A stretch of DNA of 64,000 nucleotides from Tetracentron sinense (GCA_015143295.1 CM026562.1:4254639-4318638); one strand, 5' to 3'; shown: positions 1 to 11,930, counted from the stretch's first letter. Numbers and translations are program-made. The notes: generated by a model from the letters alone, not told the origin.

Positions 1-173
1 CAAGAAAATGAGAAAAGAGGCTTGGAGATCGATATAGAACCTTATTCGCAAGTGATAGATCGTAGGGAAGCAATCAAGGGAGGTAAATAGCAACCCTACG
101 CTTCAATATTTTGAACATTAACCTAAAAGATGGATTGAAAGAAGTAGAGCTAAGTAAGAACATGAAAGTAAAT

Positions 174-577
174 AGGATATGAAGAACCTTGGTTTGATTC
201 TTATCTTATTATTTATGAATTTGTTAAAATAGGATGTGAAGAGCCATGATTTTTATTCCTATCTCATTATTTATGGATTTATTAAAATAGGATGTGAAGA
301 ACCATGATTCGACTCTTGTCTTATTATTTATGGATTTATTAAAAGCGGATGTGAAGAACCATGATTTTTATTCGTATCTCATTATTTATGGATTTATTAA
401 AATAAGATGTAAAGAACCATGATTCGACTCTTGTCTTATTATTTATAGATTTGTTAAAATAGGATGTGAAGAACCATGATTTTTATTCATATCTCATTAT
501 TTATGGATTTATTAAAATAGGATGTGAAGAACCATATTTGATTCCTATCTTATTAATTATGGATCTGTTAAATTAAA
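174..577. repeat. Tandem repeat, about 7 units of ~58 bp, inside the outer LTR
   Basis: Units begin AGGATGTGAAGA(A/G)CCATGAT and end near GGATTTATTAAAAT. Period is about 58 bp, with roughly seven consecutive units that diverge modestly; the first and last are the most worn. It sits in the upstream part of the outer family-1 LTR. It is AT-rich, direct, without unique spacers. Confidence 0.85.
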
Positions 578-1869
578 ATGTGAAGAGTATGTTAAAATTA
601 TTTATGATTCAACGAAGGATTGAGAAATTTTATTGAAGTGTATGGATGATTAAGGAGGATGGATGGAATTGAATGGATAAATTATTATTGGATTTTAACC
701 GTTTGTGAGTTGATTTTATATTTATAATTCATGAAAATTCTGATTTATGAATGGTGTTATAATTAGGATGTTGATCTGGATTTAAACAGAAAGGGAATGT
801 TGATAATTACATTAAATCGTGAATTAGGTGTGCTTTGATATAAATTGTGATTTTATATTGCGAATGATTTGGAAATATGATATTTTGTGTACTTATTTTA
901 TGTTTCCTCATACGTGATATACATTTGGGTAAATAAGCCTTTGAGAAAAGTCAAGCTTGCCTAGGCCTGGTTAACATAGTGGGATGGGGCGCTATGGTGA
1001 GATGTCTTATGACCCTTGATGATTACTCTTAGGTGTAATTTAAATAAAATGTGTATCATTGAGCACTCACGAATTAAAAAGATGCATAATGATTAAGAGT
1101 GAATCTAAGACACTAAGAAAAGTATAAGTAAGACCGAAGGTAAAAGTAAGTAAGTAAGAAGAAGAACACACAAAAGCGATAATGTATGTATGTGTTGTGC
1201 ACCACCGGATACCATCAAAGGGCGAGAAGTATGTTAAAGTAAGTAATTCATCGTACCGGAAAATGTACTAAGCTGTCCATGCCGGGTAATGTACGAAGGG
1301 TGGTATCTTAGTAAAGTATAGTAACCTCTTTCCTTATACGGTAAAGTGGTATTTTAAGTTATTAATAATGCATGTGAATGGTTTGTTCCTGAAACAATAA
1401 AGTATGTGGTAAGAAAAGTAAAAAAGTAAAAAAGAAAATAAGGAAAGAAAAGAAAAAAAATAAAGAAATTGACACAATGTGTTTGGTTGTTTTTCCGCAC
1501 TCTGATTATGTACGTGAACTAATGTATGAATTTGTATATTGCATGTAATTTAATATTCATTATATTGTCCTCTATGATCTATTATATATGCGAAGTAACT
1601 CGTTATTCAACCGATGACTTTTGTTGTTGGTAGGTTCAGGTTCAGGTGTAGCACCCTAGACTTTTCCGTACTTAATGAATAGCACTTTCGTAGTCAATTG
1701 GCCTTTCATGTAGTCTAATTAATAAATAAATGAGAAATTGAAAATTTTGAAATGTCAAAAATGTTCCTTCTCGAAAGACGAATCAAACACAAGTTGAATC
1801 GTCAAAATCCGATGAACGAGTCAAAAGTTATGGCCAAAACAGTAAAATGGGTCAAAAATCTGCAGAACA

Positions 1870-1965
1870 CCGATCGATAGCGATTGCTCGGTCCAAAACC
1901 GATCGCTCGGTTTTTTGTATGGGAAATTTTTCCAGAGAGCATGTTTTTTCAGCCGATCGCTTGCT
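1870..1965. promoter_or_regulatory. CGATCGCTCGGT-type motif array upstream of a TATA-like box in LTR copy 1
   Basis: Variants of CCGATCGCT(C/T)G occur four times (for example near 1870, 1880, 1899 and 1952), about 70-160 bp upstream of CTATAAGCC at 2031. Similarly placed arrays with unrelated motifs occur in the other family-1 LTRs (16931-17098 and about 45170-45290). A role as U3 promoter elements is inferred from position only. Confidence 0.45.
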
Positions 1966-2963
1966 TTTTGCAGAAATTTCATTAAGGGTATAATGGTCTT
2001 TTGGCCAACACCCCTTGGCTCTATAAGCCTTGCTCGGGCATTTGGTCCCTACACACCATCCTTAGAGAAATTAGAGAGAAAAGGAGAGAGGAGAAGAGGG
2101 TTTTCCTAAGGCATCATTGTGAGAGAAGAAATCAAGGGTTTCAAGACCCACAATCATCCATTTTGCTTGGATTTCTCTAAGCCAAGCCTCAAACTCGTGG
2201 GGGAGTCTTTCTCAAGCTAGGGCAGTGTTCTCCAAGGTACTCCTCAAGGATTTTCTTCCTCAAATCAAGCACCTTTCAAGTAAGGGTCCTCCTTCTTCCA
2301 AGTTGGAGCTTCAATCAAGGGTTTCCACCCAAGATCAAGCCTGATTCAAGGTTAGTACACCGTACTAACTCCCATTAGCAATAACCTAGTTTTTCCATTT
2401 TAGCTGATGATTCTTGATCCCATGTTTCCCTTCTTTTGAAATGTGCTATTCTATAAAATGTAAACAAGATAATGAGGAATGTTGTGATGTGTGAATGGAT
2501 GAGGGGTTGAGGCGATGGGATGCCGTAAGGATGTTGTGTGATGTATGAAATGGAAAATAGTGGAAGGGCACACTACAAATAAGGAACTTACCTTGATGAT
2601 TTGATGGAAAATATGCACTAAAAAGAGTAAGATGAACTAATAAGGAAATGTTTCATGTTATATGTTTGACTAAATGCCTAAACTAGAAGTAAATAAATTA
2701 AATCAAGAAAATGGAAGTAGGCCTTATGCAAGTGTCTTATAAATGATGAATTAACCAAATGCCATGTAGATTACTCAAATTCTCATATGCTTGCCTATTT
2801 TCCTTATGTTAGAATTAGAATTTAAAATGTCATATGCCATTTCTTTAAATTGCTCATGTCATCATGGTTGCCACTATTGATAAGCACACAAGCACGCATG
2901 CATGCATGAACCGGATTTTTCAAGAGTATTTGTACATGATAAATCAAACGAGAAAACAAGAAA

Positions 2964-3292
2964 TGTCAAGGAGGTTGGTAGCCCAAGTGAAGGGTACTAG
3001 CCTCTGGCTCACAAGTGATTAAAACAAAGAACACGTCAAGGAGGTTGGTAGCCCAAGTGAAGGGTACTAGCCTCTGGCTCACAAGAAAATGAAACAATTA
3101 CATGTCAAGGAGGTTGGTAGCCCAAGTGAAAGGTCCTAGCCTCTGGCTCACAAGAAAATGAAACAATTACATGTCAAGAAGGTTGGTAGCCCAAGTGAAG
3201 GGTACTAGCCTCTGGCTCACAAGTGAAAGAGAACAAGTACACGTCAAGGAGGTTGGTAGCCCAGGGATGTGCGGGTGCTAGCCTCTAGCTCA
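2964..3292. repeat. Tandem repeat, 5 units of ~70 bp, in LTR copy 1
   Basis: Five units start with GTCAAGGAGGTTGGTAGCCC at about 2964, 3034, 3103, 3173 and 3242. Each contains TACTAGCCTCTGGCTCACAAG or a close variant. The last unit carries an altered middle. It is part of the LTR and not a CRISPR: units abut and the interval between cores is itself repeated. Confidence 0.85.
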
Positions 3293-3570
3293 CAAGAATA
3301 CAAGTCAAGAACAAGTCAAGACATGAAATCTCAAACAAGACAGGCACGCATGCATGATTTTCACAAGCAAGACCGAGACATGAAAAGGGTTTCCCAACAT
3401 GAGTTTTATCGGATTTTTCGCATTCATGCACGCATGTCAAGATATTGATATTGCTTCATGTTCAATACTGTTTATCCTATGTTGCTAGTATTGCTTTAAT
3501 TGATATTTTGTATCATGTACACTGTTGTTATGCTTCTGTTATTGCTATAGTTAGGTAGGAGCTTGTACTC

Positions 3571-3591
3571 GCTGAGTATTCCATGCTCAGC
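3571..3591 (+). promoter_or_regulatory. Stem-loop before the LTR micro-ORF (copy 1)
   Basis: GCTGAG (3571-3576) pairs with CTCAGC (3586-3591) over a 9-nt loop, extendable by a U-G and an A-U pair. It ends 9 nt before the ATG at 3601. The same place in LTR copies 3 and 4 holds GTTGAGT/ACTCAGC and TTGAGC/GCTCAA, so pairing is kept while the bases change. Confidence 0.5.
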
Positions 3592-3600
3592 CGTACTTTT

Positions 3601-3804
3601 ATGTCAGCGGGTTCCATAAATGTCTCCGACCCTGAGCCCTGGGTCGAGGAAGAGTACTTGGAGGAGAGGGAGTCACCTATCCCGCTGCAGTCTCAGGAGG
3701 ATAGGGACTTGGACCGTATGGCCATACCTCGACTATTGTTAAGAGGAGAGCATGAGAGAGTCCTTTTGTATTTTGATAAGTGGGCATGTCTACCTTTACT
3801 TTGA
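3601..3804 (+). CDS. Short acidic ORF within LTR copy 1 (family-1 micro-ORF)
   Basis: A 67-codon ORF begins MSAG and runs into EPWVEEEYLEE. I do not recognise the product. The PW(V/I)(E/D)E(E/D)Y core reappears at the matching position of three other, strongly diverged LTRs: 4041-4151, 18378-18506 and 47612-47734. A second shared stretch (NLD or DLD) lies about 20 residues further on. No membrane segment or signal peptide is visible, and acidic residues dominate. An upstream in-frame ATG at 3583 lies inside the stem-loop. The reading frame may be a translated leader peptide of the element or a relic of a nucleic-acid constraint. There is no evidence of expression here. Confidence 0.3.
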   Translation: MSAGSINVSDPEPWVEEEYLEERESPIPLQSQEDRDLDRMAIPRLLLRGEHERVLLYFDKWACLPLL

Positions 3805-4040
3805 TTATGTGTAGTACCTAACTTGGAATACTAAGATGGTTTATGAGAACAGAAAAAGTTGGTTCACGTTTCTGCGCTCATGTTATAGATTCCACACTCT
3901 GATTCTTATCGTATTATATCTTGTTTAGCCTTGTTCATTTCAGGATGGTTTGGCAGGTACGTACAGTCACACCTAAAGCATCCCTTAACTCCTAGGGGGT
4001 ATTTTGGGGCGCGACATTAGGTTTTGATATTTGTGTGCTC

Positions 4041-4151
4041 GGACCGTGGGAAGAAGAAGAATACTTTGAGGAACTGGAAGGTGATTATCCCGAAGAAGAG
4101 CGGAACCTTGATCGCTGGCCCTACTATAAAAGTTCATTTATTAGTAGTTAA
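4041..4151 (+). pseudogene. Family-1 micro-ORF, outer LTR copy (start region disrupted)
   Basis: Reading from 4041, the frame gives GPWEEEEYFEELEGDYPEEE, followed by an NLD...WPYY stretch and a stop at 4149-4151. This matches the copy at 47612-47734, which also has EGD, EEE, NLD and PYY in order. The upstream part, which should hold the start, was separated by insertion of LTR copy 1 and no matching ATG frame remains, so it is called broken. Confidence 0.4.
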
Positions 4152-4414
4152 ATTCCAGGGAGACTTTAATTCACATTATAGAGATTTATGTTCAGTTTAG
4201 TTTTTATGATTATGATTATGATCATGATGGATGATCAAGATTTTATTATATTTCGGTATGGATCATGGATTATGGATTTAGTTGATCTTATTAATTGAAG
4301 AAATTTTTAGTTTCATATTTTAATGTGTCTTAAATGCTTCTAACAAGATGGTTTGTTAAGTAAGTCACGTGCTAAGATCTCACATTCTCCTAGGTGGGGT
4401 TTTGGGGCGTGACA

Positions 4415-4990
4415 TACGCCCTTCTCCTCAAGGTGGATATTAAACCTTTCACCCATCACCAAAAAGAAACATCACCATTGCCCGTGAAGTCATACTAGTC
4501 TTTTACGAAACAATACATTGAATTTCCACAAATCGTTTATACCATTGAACTCGTATCGACTTCCTCTTCGAATGAAGGTACTATAGCCCTACTTCCAACA
4601 TACCATATGGGCCCCACAGCACTTGCCCACATGTGTCCGACCAAGCACCAAGCTCAAGCTTCACCCCACAATTCTTCACGTACACTTCACCTAAACCACA
4701 GTATCTCGTACACAACATCAAGACACCTCCGTGTCCCTTCTCTTTGATACCTCAACACTAAAGCACCAAACTTACACCACGCTGCGCTATCGCTTGCATA
4801 GTGCATCACCTATCTCCTAGGCATGACATTGGCATAGTTTGCCCATGCTCAGGCCATCCCGACCCATTATCATGGTTATGACACTACTTAACAACTTTGA
4901 CTATGACAATATGTCATTCACGGGGAAAAGTAGGGTATGGGTTGTTGTCGCAAGAGGCATTCTCTACATGGCATACTCCATATCAATGTT
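4415..4990. other. Unassigned intergenic stretch
   Basis: Flanking sequence right of the outer LTR. No credible ORF, RNA gene or repeat boundary was seen. The ORF at 4839-5072 crosses into the following GGTTCG-rich repeat and has no recognisable domain. Confidence 0.5.
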
Positions 4991-4994
4991 ATCT

Positions 4995-5400
4995 GGTTTG
5001 TGCTCGGTTCGAATTTGGGTTTACGGTTTCGCAGTTGACCATTCTAGAGTGAACCCGGTTCGCTATGGGTAGGATGAGATAATTCATTTTTTGGTTCACT
5101 TAGGTTCTTTAGTTTGGTTAGCTGGCTTGGTTCGCTAAGCATGTAAACGATATATTACAAATACTTATTTGAAAATTAATTTTAAAAAATGACATTTTAT
5201 GAACTCGAAGTATAAATTTGCCGAACCTAAAGAAAAATATCAGTGAATTTTAATGAAAAATTTGACAAACTAAAATTGTTTTGAAACCACTATGTGGTTC
5301 ACTCAATTTCACGAATCAATCCAGATCGAACCACGAACCAGTTCGCTCGGTTCGCAGTTTGCTATAGCATGTAGCGAACTTGGTAACTCTGCTCCAGATA
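4995..5400. repeat. GGTTCG-rich dispersed repeat, copy 1
   Basis: It shares long stretches with 7700-8195, including TCTAGAGTGAAC(C/T)CGGTTCGCTA, then a tract around GGTTC(A/G)(C/T)TTAGGTTCTTTAG, and an end in TAGC(G/A)AACTTGGTAAC. Ends are rich in GAACC and GGTTC in opposite orientations, suggesting a foldback DNA element, possibly hAT-like. No clear target duplication was found. Confidence 0.5.
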
Positions 5401-5410
5401 CGTTATCATT

Positions 5411-5610
5411 GGCATTAGACTACTTCTGGCAAATGCCCAAGGCCCAACCTCGGCGCACCTTCTGCATCCGACATGTGGTGAGAAAAAGGGGAGAGATCAA
5501 AAGTGGGGAGAAAATGAAAATGACTTCTCCCCTTTTTTCTCACCATATGTCGGATGCAGAAGGTGCACACGAGGCTAGGCCTCGAGCATCACCAGAGGTA
5601 ATCCGATGCC
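5411..5610. mobile_element. Foldback MITE, Mutator-like, 200 bp
   Basis: Ends GGCATTAGAC and ATCCGATGCC are inverted repeats, and the whole element folds back (the CTTCTGCATCCGACATGTGG arm at about 5460 pairs with the arm near 5550). Flanks are GTTATCATT (5402-5410) and ATTATCATT (5611-5619), a 9-bp duplication with one difference, as expected for Mutator-like elements. Relatives lie at 16504-18841 and 54992-55190. Confidence 0.75.
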
Positions 5611-5667
5611 ATTATCATTAGATGGATGGGTTTATTAGAAAAAAGAGTAGCACAATGACGTGGTGAG

Positions 5668-6326
5668 GAGATCGAATCAAAGCCAATTGCAATTGAATTC
5701 AGAGGGAGTTCAATTGCATGCACAAGCCAACACGTGTACCTTTTAACCTCTATTTATGGTTAAGATTCACTAATTCTTGAGATTGTAGGGTGTGTGTGTG
5801 TGTGATGTGTGTGTGTGTTGTGTGTGTGGTTAGTTAAAATTATCAAAAAAGAACAAAAACAGTGAGGTGTGTGTTTGCTCTCATATGAACTCTTTGCCTA
5901 TTAATCCCACCTCGGTTACCGACAATAGGGACCTTCTCCTTTAAGTACTCCCACCTCACCCCTATTTTTTAGAGGGGTGTGTGTGGTTATAGGCTTGAAG
6001 TTGAGATTGTAGGGCGGGTGTGTATGTGATGTGTGTGTGTGTGTTGTATGTGTGGTTAGTTAAAATTATCAACAAAAAAAAAAACAATACCTTTGCTTTT
6101 CAGAAAGAAAATTAAAAAAACATTAATCTTAAGGGTTAAAATTTTTTTAACCAAAGTTAAATATTTTTTAAATATATTTTTCTAAAAACCTAGGTTATAT
6201 TGTTGAACTCCAAAAAGTTAGTAAATCTTAACCATGGTTAATTGGGGTTAAAAATGGACACATATTAACTGTGGGTACGATTGAACTCTCCCCGAGTTCA
6301 ATAGCGATTGGTTGTGATTCGATCTC
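5668..6326. mobile_element. MITE, Mutator-like, 659 bp with ~85-bp inverted ends
   Basis: The left end GAGATCGAATCA mirrors the right end TGATTCGATCTC, with inverted similarity over about 85 bp. Flanks CGTGGTGAG (5659-5667) and CGTGGTTAG (6327-6335) form a 9-bp duplication with one mismatch. Inside are two GT-rich blocks (about 5786-5840 and 6004-6060) that duplicate each other. A second copy is at 62349-62703, and related sequence occurs in the Helitron-like elements at 35338 and 37615. Confidence 0.75.
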
Positions 6327-6335
6327 CGTGGTTAG

Positions 6336-7200
6336 ATACACTTTATCATTCAATCCCAATCTTCGATTAGTATCAATCAAATATTTAGATTAGATTTGAT
6401 TGTCTCTAGTTTCTATCTTTAGATAGATTACACATGTATATAAACCCTATGATGCAATGTAATGAAAAATCCAAAATTCAGTTTGTTTAGGTGGTTGGTG
6501 ACCTCTTAGCTCCTATTTTCTCTTTCTGGCATATGATGTAACCACTGCTCGCAGGGTATGAAACTGTTGCATTATTTTTAATAAAAATCATATCATTCTT
6601 TATCCCTCTACAACCACCTAATGTTCACACTTACGGTTCTTAATTTCTTTTTCTTTTACCTTTTATCAATTGAAGACCACTCTAACTGGAGTTTTTCTTT
6701 AATTCACCGGATGCTACTTCATGTGCTACTGGGAGAAGAGATCATGTCAACCTGATCTAGTGGGTCATGGCTCCGACAGACTCATTTATTTATTTTTGCT
6801 AAGACTCTGACAGACTAATAAATGAGCGGGATGTGATAGATATGGACTTTATAGACTAGCGTTGCCACCAATAAGCACAGTTGAATAATCATTCCCCAAC
6901 AAATCACAAAAAAAAAATCTAGGGCTAGTATTTGTAACTAATTGCATGCTCTTTCACAACACCATGCAATTGCGGGAGGGTAATAGAGAATGAAATAGTA
7001 TAATAACATGGGTGAGATATATTGTATCACCATCAGTGTATCTCAATCATAATCTTTAATTAATGACAATCACAATCTTGGATTAGCATCAATCAAAGAT
7101 TTAAATTAGATTTGATTAGTTTCTATCTTTAGATAGCTTTCACGTCTATATAAACTCTATGCGGCAATGTGATGAAGCATCCAAAATTTAGTAGAATTCA
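6336..7200 (+). mobile_element. Degenerate TRIM-like retroelement
   Basis: About 6340-6490 and 7015-7190 are similar direct repeats (both contain TAGATTTGATT, CTATCTTTAGATAG and TATATAAAC). The stretch between them, including GATCTAGTGGG, CCGACAGACTCAT and AATGAGCGGGATG near 6755-6835, matches the inverse of the interior of the young TRIM at 56318-57264. It is an old copy in + orientation. The MITE at 5668-6326 sits directly against its left repeat. Boundaries are approximate. Confidence 0.55.
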
Positions 7201-7699
7201 ATTTGTTTTCAGGTTTATTAGCCCTCAAAATGTAGTATTTGGGAACACAAATTCAAATATATATATATATACATTCAAATCCTAATATAGCTTAATATTG
7301 GATTTCATCAATCAAGCTTTATTTGGGAACATGTTATTTGTATGTTTTAACCAATCATCTAATCTGCTTAACAAGCTTGTCCCATTAAGCTTCCAAGTCC
7401 GTGTTTAATAGTTTAACAATTTTATCCTTAAAAACAATTTAAAATCTCGAAATGCATTAACAATTTTATCCTTATAAATAATTTATAATCTCAAAAATGT
7501 GTTTCTAACTTTAAATTTGCTCACTATAGACCTCTATTCGAGCTGAGTTTATCTTGAACATGCTCGAGTTCGACTTATAAGCTTTGGCTTGAGGTTGATT
7601 CAAGTTTGAATGTCTAGGTTCAAGCTCAGCTTGAACAAGCTTGAGCTTGAACGTGATTCAAGTCGAACTAATTTCAGGTTGGCACAAGCTTTGATTTGC

Positions 7700-8195
7700 A
7701 TGCTGTCAATGTTCCCTGGTTTGTTAGTTCGTTTGGTTTGACTTCAGGCTCGCGATTTGCAATTCGCAATTCGTCACTCTAGAGTGAACTCGGTTCGCTA
7801 GAGTAGGATAAGACAATTCATTTCTTGGTTCGTTTAGGTTCTTTAGATTGATTTGCTAGCTTGGTTCGCTTATAATATATATATTAACTATATAATAAAT
7901 ATATTATGAATACTTACTTCAGAAAACATTTTTAAAAAAATATCTTTTTATGGGTAATTTGTGAACCTAAAAGCTAAATCCACTTAACCCAAATTTACCA
8001 AACCCAAGAAAAAGATCGTCAAACCCAAATAGAAAAATCGCCGAACAAGACCTATTGGCCGGTGTGGGTACAAGGTTCGCCCATTTTCACGAACCCAAAA
8101 CGAACCCATTTTCACCAACCCAAAACGAACCGTACCGTTAATTGGTTCGCGGTTCGATATAGTAGGTAGTGGATTAGGTAACCTTGGTATCTGCT
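7700..8195. repeat. GGTTCG-rich dispersed repeat, copy 2
   Basis: Partner of 4995-5400. It ends in GGTTCGCGGTTCGATATAGT followed by AGGTAACCTTGG. Upstream, 7530-7690 is rich in CTCGAG, TTCAAGCT and GCTTGAG and resembles the subterminal parts of the hAT-like elements at 24109 and 45580, but no ends could be set there. Confidence 0.45.
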
Positions 8196-8199
8196 AAAT

Positions 8200-8963
8200 G
8201 GTCAACATAGGAGATGGATAGTCGAACTTCTACGCCTTGTTAATGTATGGATGTGATTGACTATGATTTTTTATTTTTTATTTTTAATGTAATTTCTTAT
8301 TTCTCTTCATATATGTTGTACTCAAAGAACTCACCTCTCTAGCCTAGGCAGCGAGGTGTGCCCCTCATTTTAGAATACTATTAGGATCAAGTCGTAGGAG
8401 AGAAACTTTTCCTTGGGGATATAACTAGTAGGAAGTCTACTCACCATTTTACTAAAGCTGACTAACTACTCAAGGAGTCAATGAGGTTTTATTTCTTTTA
8501 AGAGGGATTAAATAACTTCATATACGTCTATAAATATGAGCACGGGTGTAACTTATAAGCCGAGCTGATTAGTGTGGATTGTTTGGGCTCAACTCCTTAA
8601 ATTACGTAAGTATTCAAACTCTATCTGGCGTTGTGATTAAGGCCAAATCACAAATAAGAGAAGAAGGAAAGAGTTAAGAGAGGCTGAACTTCATATAAGC
8701 TTAGGACTGCTTACTAATGCATAAGAGAGTCTTCAATATAAAACTAAACCCTAAGGTTGATCCCAATCATCCAAGATCATAAGAATTAACCACCCAAGAT
8801 GCAAAAGAAAATCCTAAAGAAGAATTACAAAAATAATTATAGTAAAAATTACATAAATCCCCTAAAACAAAAAAAAACAAAAAAGCTTCAAAAATTATCA
8901 AAACAAACACGAAAAAACTGGGCATCAAAGAAATGCGGAGTAATTTAACCTAGATTTTTCACA
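8200..8963. other. Unassigned AT-rich stretch
   Basis: No credible gene or element boundary. It is interrupted target sequence: it continues after the 4.4 kb LTR at 13415. Confidence 0.5.
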
Positions 8964-10586
8964 TCAAGTGTAAGCACCCCATTTTTGTAACCCCAATATC
9001 CTCGTTCGTTCTCTCTCTCTCTCTCTCTCAAGCTCCAAGACCCTAAGCTCATCTTGAACCCAACCCTAGCAAACCCTATCTCAGCCTGAACCCGTCCCTA
9101 GCTCAAATCCAAGCTCAACCTAAACGCATCCCTAGCTCAAATCCAAGCTCATGTTGAGCCCGAACCTAGCTCAAATTCGAGCTCATCCTAAACTTGTCCC
9201 TAGCTCAAATCTAAGCTCATGCTGAGCTCGACTTGAGCTCAGTTCGAGCCCATCTTGATCTCCATTTGAGCCCGTCCTGAGCACAATCTAAGCCCGACCT
9301 GAGCTCAGTCCAAAGCTCTCTTCTAGAACTCCGTAAATAGATTGTTCCTTCTTTGGAGCTCACCTGTTGACCCTCCAAAAGTCTCTCTGCATCCCACAAA
9401 CCCTTGTACCTTCTGCAGAACCCATACTCTGATCCCCCAATTGTCTTTCAGCACCCCACCAATTTCTCTATCAATTACAAAATTACCCCAACCCTCATTT
9501 TCCTATAAATACACACATCCCTTGGCCATTAAAAAAACATTATATTTTTCTCTCCAAAACCTCTGTAAAACTTGAGAGAGAGAGAGAGTAACCAAGCCTC
9601 CCCAAACCCAATTACCAGAGTCTGAGAAGGTGGAGTTAGGCCCTTGAGGGTGGAAGCTCTGAGCTATACCCCTCTTGTAGGGCAACTCCTTTTTCAGCTC
9701 CTCCCGTCACCTTGCAGCTTCAAGGAGAAGACTTAGAGAGTGAGTTCTCTTCCTCTTTTTCTTTTCTTCTGTTTTCTTTTTCTGTTTCCAATTTTCTAGT
9801 CCTTCTCTAAAGATCTATTGAAAGTCCATTTCCTCACCAGAATAGTAGGGCCTCCCTACATTGCCTCCATGACGTAGGGAGTCCATGAAAAGGGAGAGGA
9901 TGAGCCTTCTCCATTTCTTTTCCAGCATTAGTTCTTCCTTTCCTTTTGTAATTTTGAGTTTTGTCTAAGCTAAATAATGAGGCCAAGGTCCCAAACTAGT
10001 GACGATCACTCATATTTTGGTATGTTTACAGCCAAAGAGTGAGCTTTCCTTCACTGGTTTCGGGTTGTCTTCTAGACCTTAAATGGTGTATTTTTACACA
10101 TTGTAAAATTCAATGTGCCTTCTGCCGAAGTCCAAAATGGCTGAATATTCATACCCGGGCTATTTTGGACCTTAGAAATCTAGAAACAATAGTCTTGTAT
10201 CCAACTGACTTCGGATTCCAGTAGCCATAGTGCATTTTGGTCTGGCCATTCTCCAGCCAGACATACCTCCCCTATTTCAAAAACTCTGATTTTAATATAT
10301 GTGATACTACTCTCAATTGGAGGAATATAACCAAAAAAAAAGAGGTCCATTCGGAGTTCGGATGACCAGTGTAACGGATAAAATTCGTAAAAATGAGCAA
10401 AAAGAAGGGGTAAAATAGGGATTTCTCACTCTAGCAAATTCTAACATTTTAGCCGTCATAAGCCCACTTGGGCTATGTGCTGGCTCACTTGAGTGTTATC
10501 TGTCAGGTGATCTTATCATGACTGCACAAGTCATGATGACTCCAAATGCCTGTAAATAAGCAAGAATCATCAGAGAGAAAAGGAGG

Positions 10587-10815
10587 ATGGTGCGATGGAT
10601 GGTGCGAAAGGCAAGAGAGGAGAGAAAGGGCAGAAGAAGAAGAGAGATGATGATGAGAAATGCAAGAGAGGAGAGGAAGGGCAGAAGAAGAAGAAAGAGG
10701 GTGGTGCTAAAGGCAAGGAGGATGGTGCGAAAGGCAAGGGAAGAGATCAAGAGAAGAAGAAGAAGAAGAAGAGGAAGAGAAAGAGGAAGAGGAAGAGGAA
10801 GAGGGAGATCTGAGA
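10587..10815. repeat. GA-rich low-complexity tract
   Basis: A purine-rich run of AGAGGAGAGAAAGGGCAGAAG variants leading into (GAA)n and (GAG)n. It gives long open frames on both strands made only of simple-repeat residues. Confidence 0.85.
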
Positions 10816-11039
10816 AGCTTGAGTCACTCACACCCCTCCCCCGAAGTGCTGTGCAGGCGACCACTCATCTGATTCTCTCATCTTCTTTGGTGTTATCCGG
10901 CTATTTGATGCTCTTTATGGCTTCACGATCGTTTGTGGCCACCGGAGTCTCTCAAATAGGCCATGTCCGCCTGATGCTCTCCCTGAATGGTCACACTGCC
11001 ACTAGCACGGACTTGCAGTTAATCATCTGGTGAGTGCAA

Positions 11040-11930
11040 TCATACTTGAGCTTGTGTCTAACGCTGTGAATAGTGTCGAACACGTTGTGCTGTGAATGGT
11101 GCCGAATACGTTGTGCTATGAATGGTGCCGAATACGTTGTCACGTTGTGTTGTGCATAATGCTGAGCTCGTTGTCCGTTGTCTGATGTACAACGTTCCCG
11201 TCGTGAGCAGATAACGTACACGTTGTTTGCAGTACAACGTACACGTTGTTTGCTACACGACGTACCCGTTGTCTGTTACACAACGGATGCACAACGTATG
11301 CGTTATCAGAGCTGGAGCTACGTCATCCGAGCTGCGTCCTCTGTGCCTTATCTGAGCACGTTATCAGAGCTGGAGCTACGTCATCCGTGCCACGTTGTCA
11401 GAGCTATCTGTGCCTTGTCCGAGCTGCCTTATCTGTGCCACGTTGTCAGAGCTATCTGTGTCTTGTCCGAGCTGCCTTATCTGTGCCACGTTGTCAGAGC
11501 TATCTGTGCCTTGTCCGAGTTACGTTGTCAGTGCCTTCTGAGCTACGTCCTCAGTGCCTTCCGAGCTACGTTGCCAGTGCCTTATCCGAGCTAGAGCTAC
11601 GTTACCAGAGCACGTTTTCCATGCGTTGTCTGTGCCTTATCAGAGCACGTTGTCAGAGCTACGTTATCAGAGCTATGTTATCCGAGCTAGAGCTACGTTA
11701 TCAGAGTACGTTGTCTATACGTTTTCTGTGCCTTGCCCGAGCTATGTGAGCTACGTTGCCAGTGCCTTGTCCGAGCTATGTGAGCTACGTCCTCAGTGCC
11801 TTATCCGAGCTAGAGCTACGTTGTCAGAGCTATGTTATCCGAGCTAGAGCTACGTTATCAGAGCACGTTATCAGAGCACGTTGTCGGAGCTACCTTGTCA
11901 GAGCTACGTTGTCTGAGCCATATTCTTTGT
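11040..11930. repeat. Minisatellite built on GAGCTACGTT/GTCAGAGC units
   Basis: Short, irregular units such as ACGTTGTCAGAGCTA, CCTTATC(C/A)GAGC and GAGCTACGT recur dozens of times, with a CACGTTGTGCTGTGAA-type subfamily at its start (11040-11160). The ORFs at 11178-12121 are by-products of this periodicity. Confidence 0.85.

Larger units (their letters stand above)
1647..4016 (+). mobile_element. Solo LTR, family 1 (copy 1), 2,370 bp
   Basis: It starts TGTAGCACCC and ends GGGGCGCGACA, flanked by the 5-bp duplication TCAGG (1642-1646) and TTAGG (4017-4021), one C-to-T change apart. No second LTR and no coding interior are present, so it is read as a solo LTR left by recombination. In order it holds a short motif array (1870-1965), a TATA-like CTATAAGCC at 2031, a five-unit tandem array (2964-3292), a stem-loop (3571-3591) and a short acidic ORF (3601-3804). 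Confidence 0.8.
1..4414 (+). mobile_element. Partial LTR (family 1, outer copy), interrupted by a second LTR
   Basis: The left end lies outside the window. The right end reads TTTTGGGGCGTGACA and stops at 4414, matching the 3' ends of the family-1 LTRs at 4016, 18790 and 48013. The sequence between 4022 and 4160 matches the same region of those LTRs, including the acidic micro-ORF. A second LTR (1647-4016) is inserted into it, so this copy is the older one. No gag or pol coding is visible. The Ty3/gypsy assignment is an inference from LTR length and the TGT...ACA ends; confidence in an LTR of this family is good. Confidence 0.6.

Noticed and set aside
174-3292. Regularly spaced repeats resembling a CRISPR array (174-577 and 2964-3292)
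   Set aside because: Plant DNA; units abut, and the intervals are themselves repeated rather than unique spacers.
10496-11033. 122-aa minus and 148-aa plus ORFs
   Set aside because: Simple GA/CT-rich tract read in both directions; no domain.
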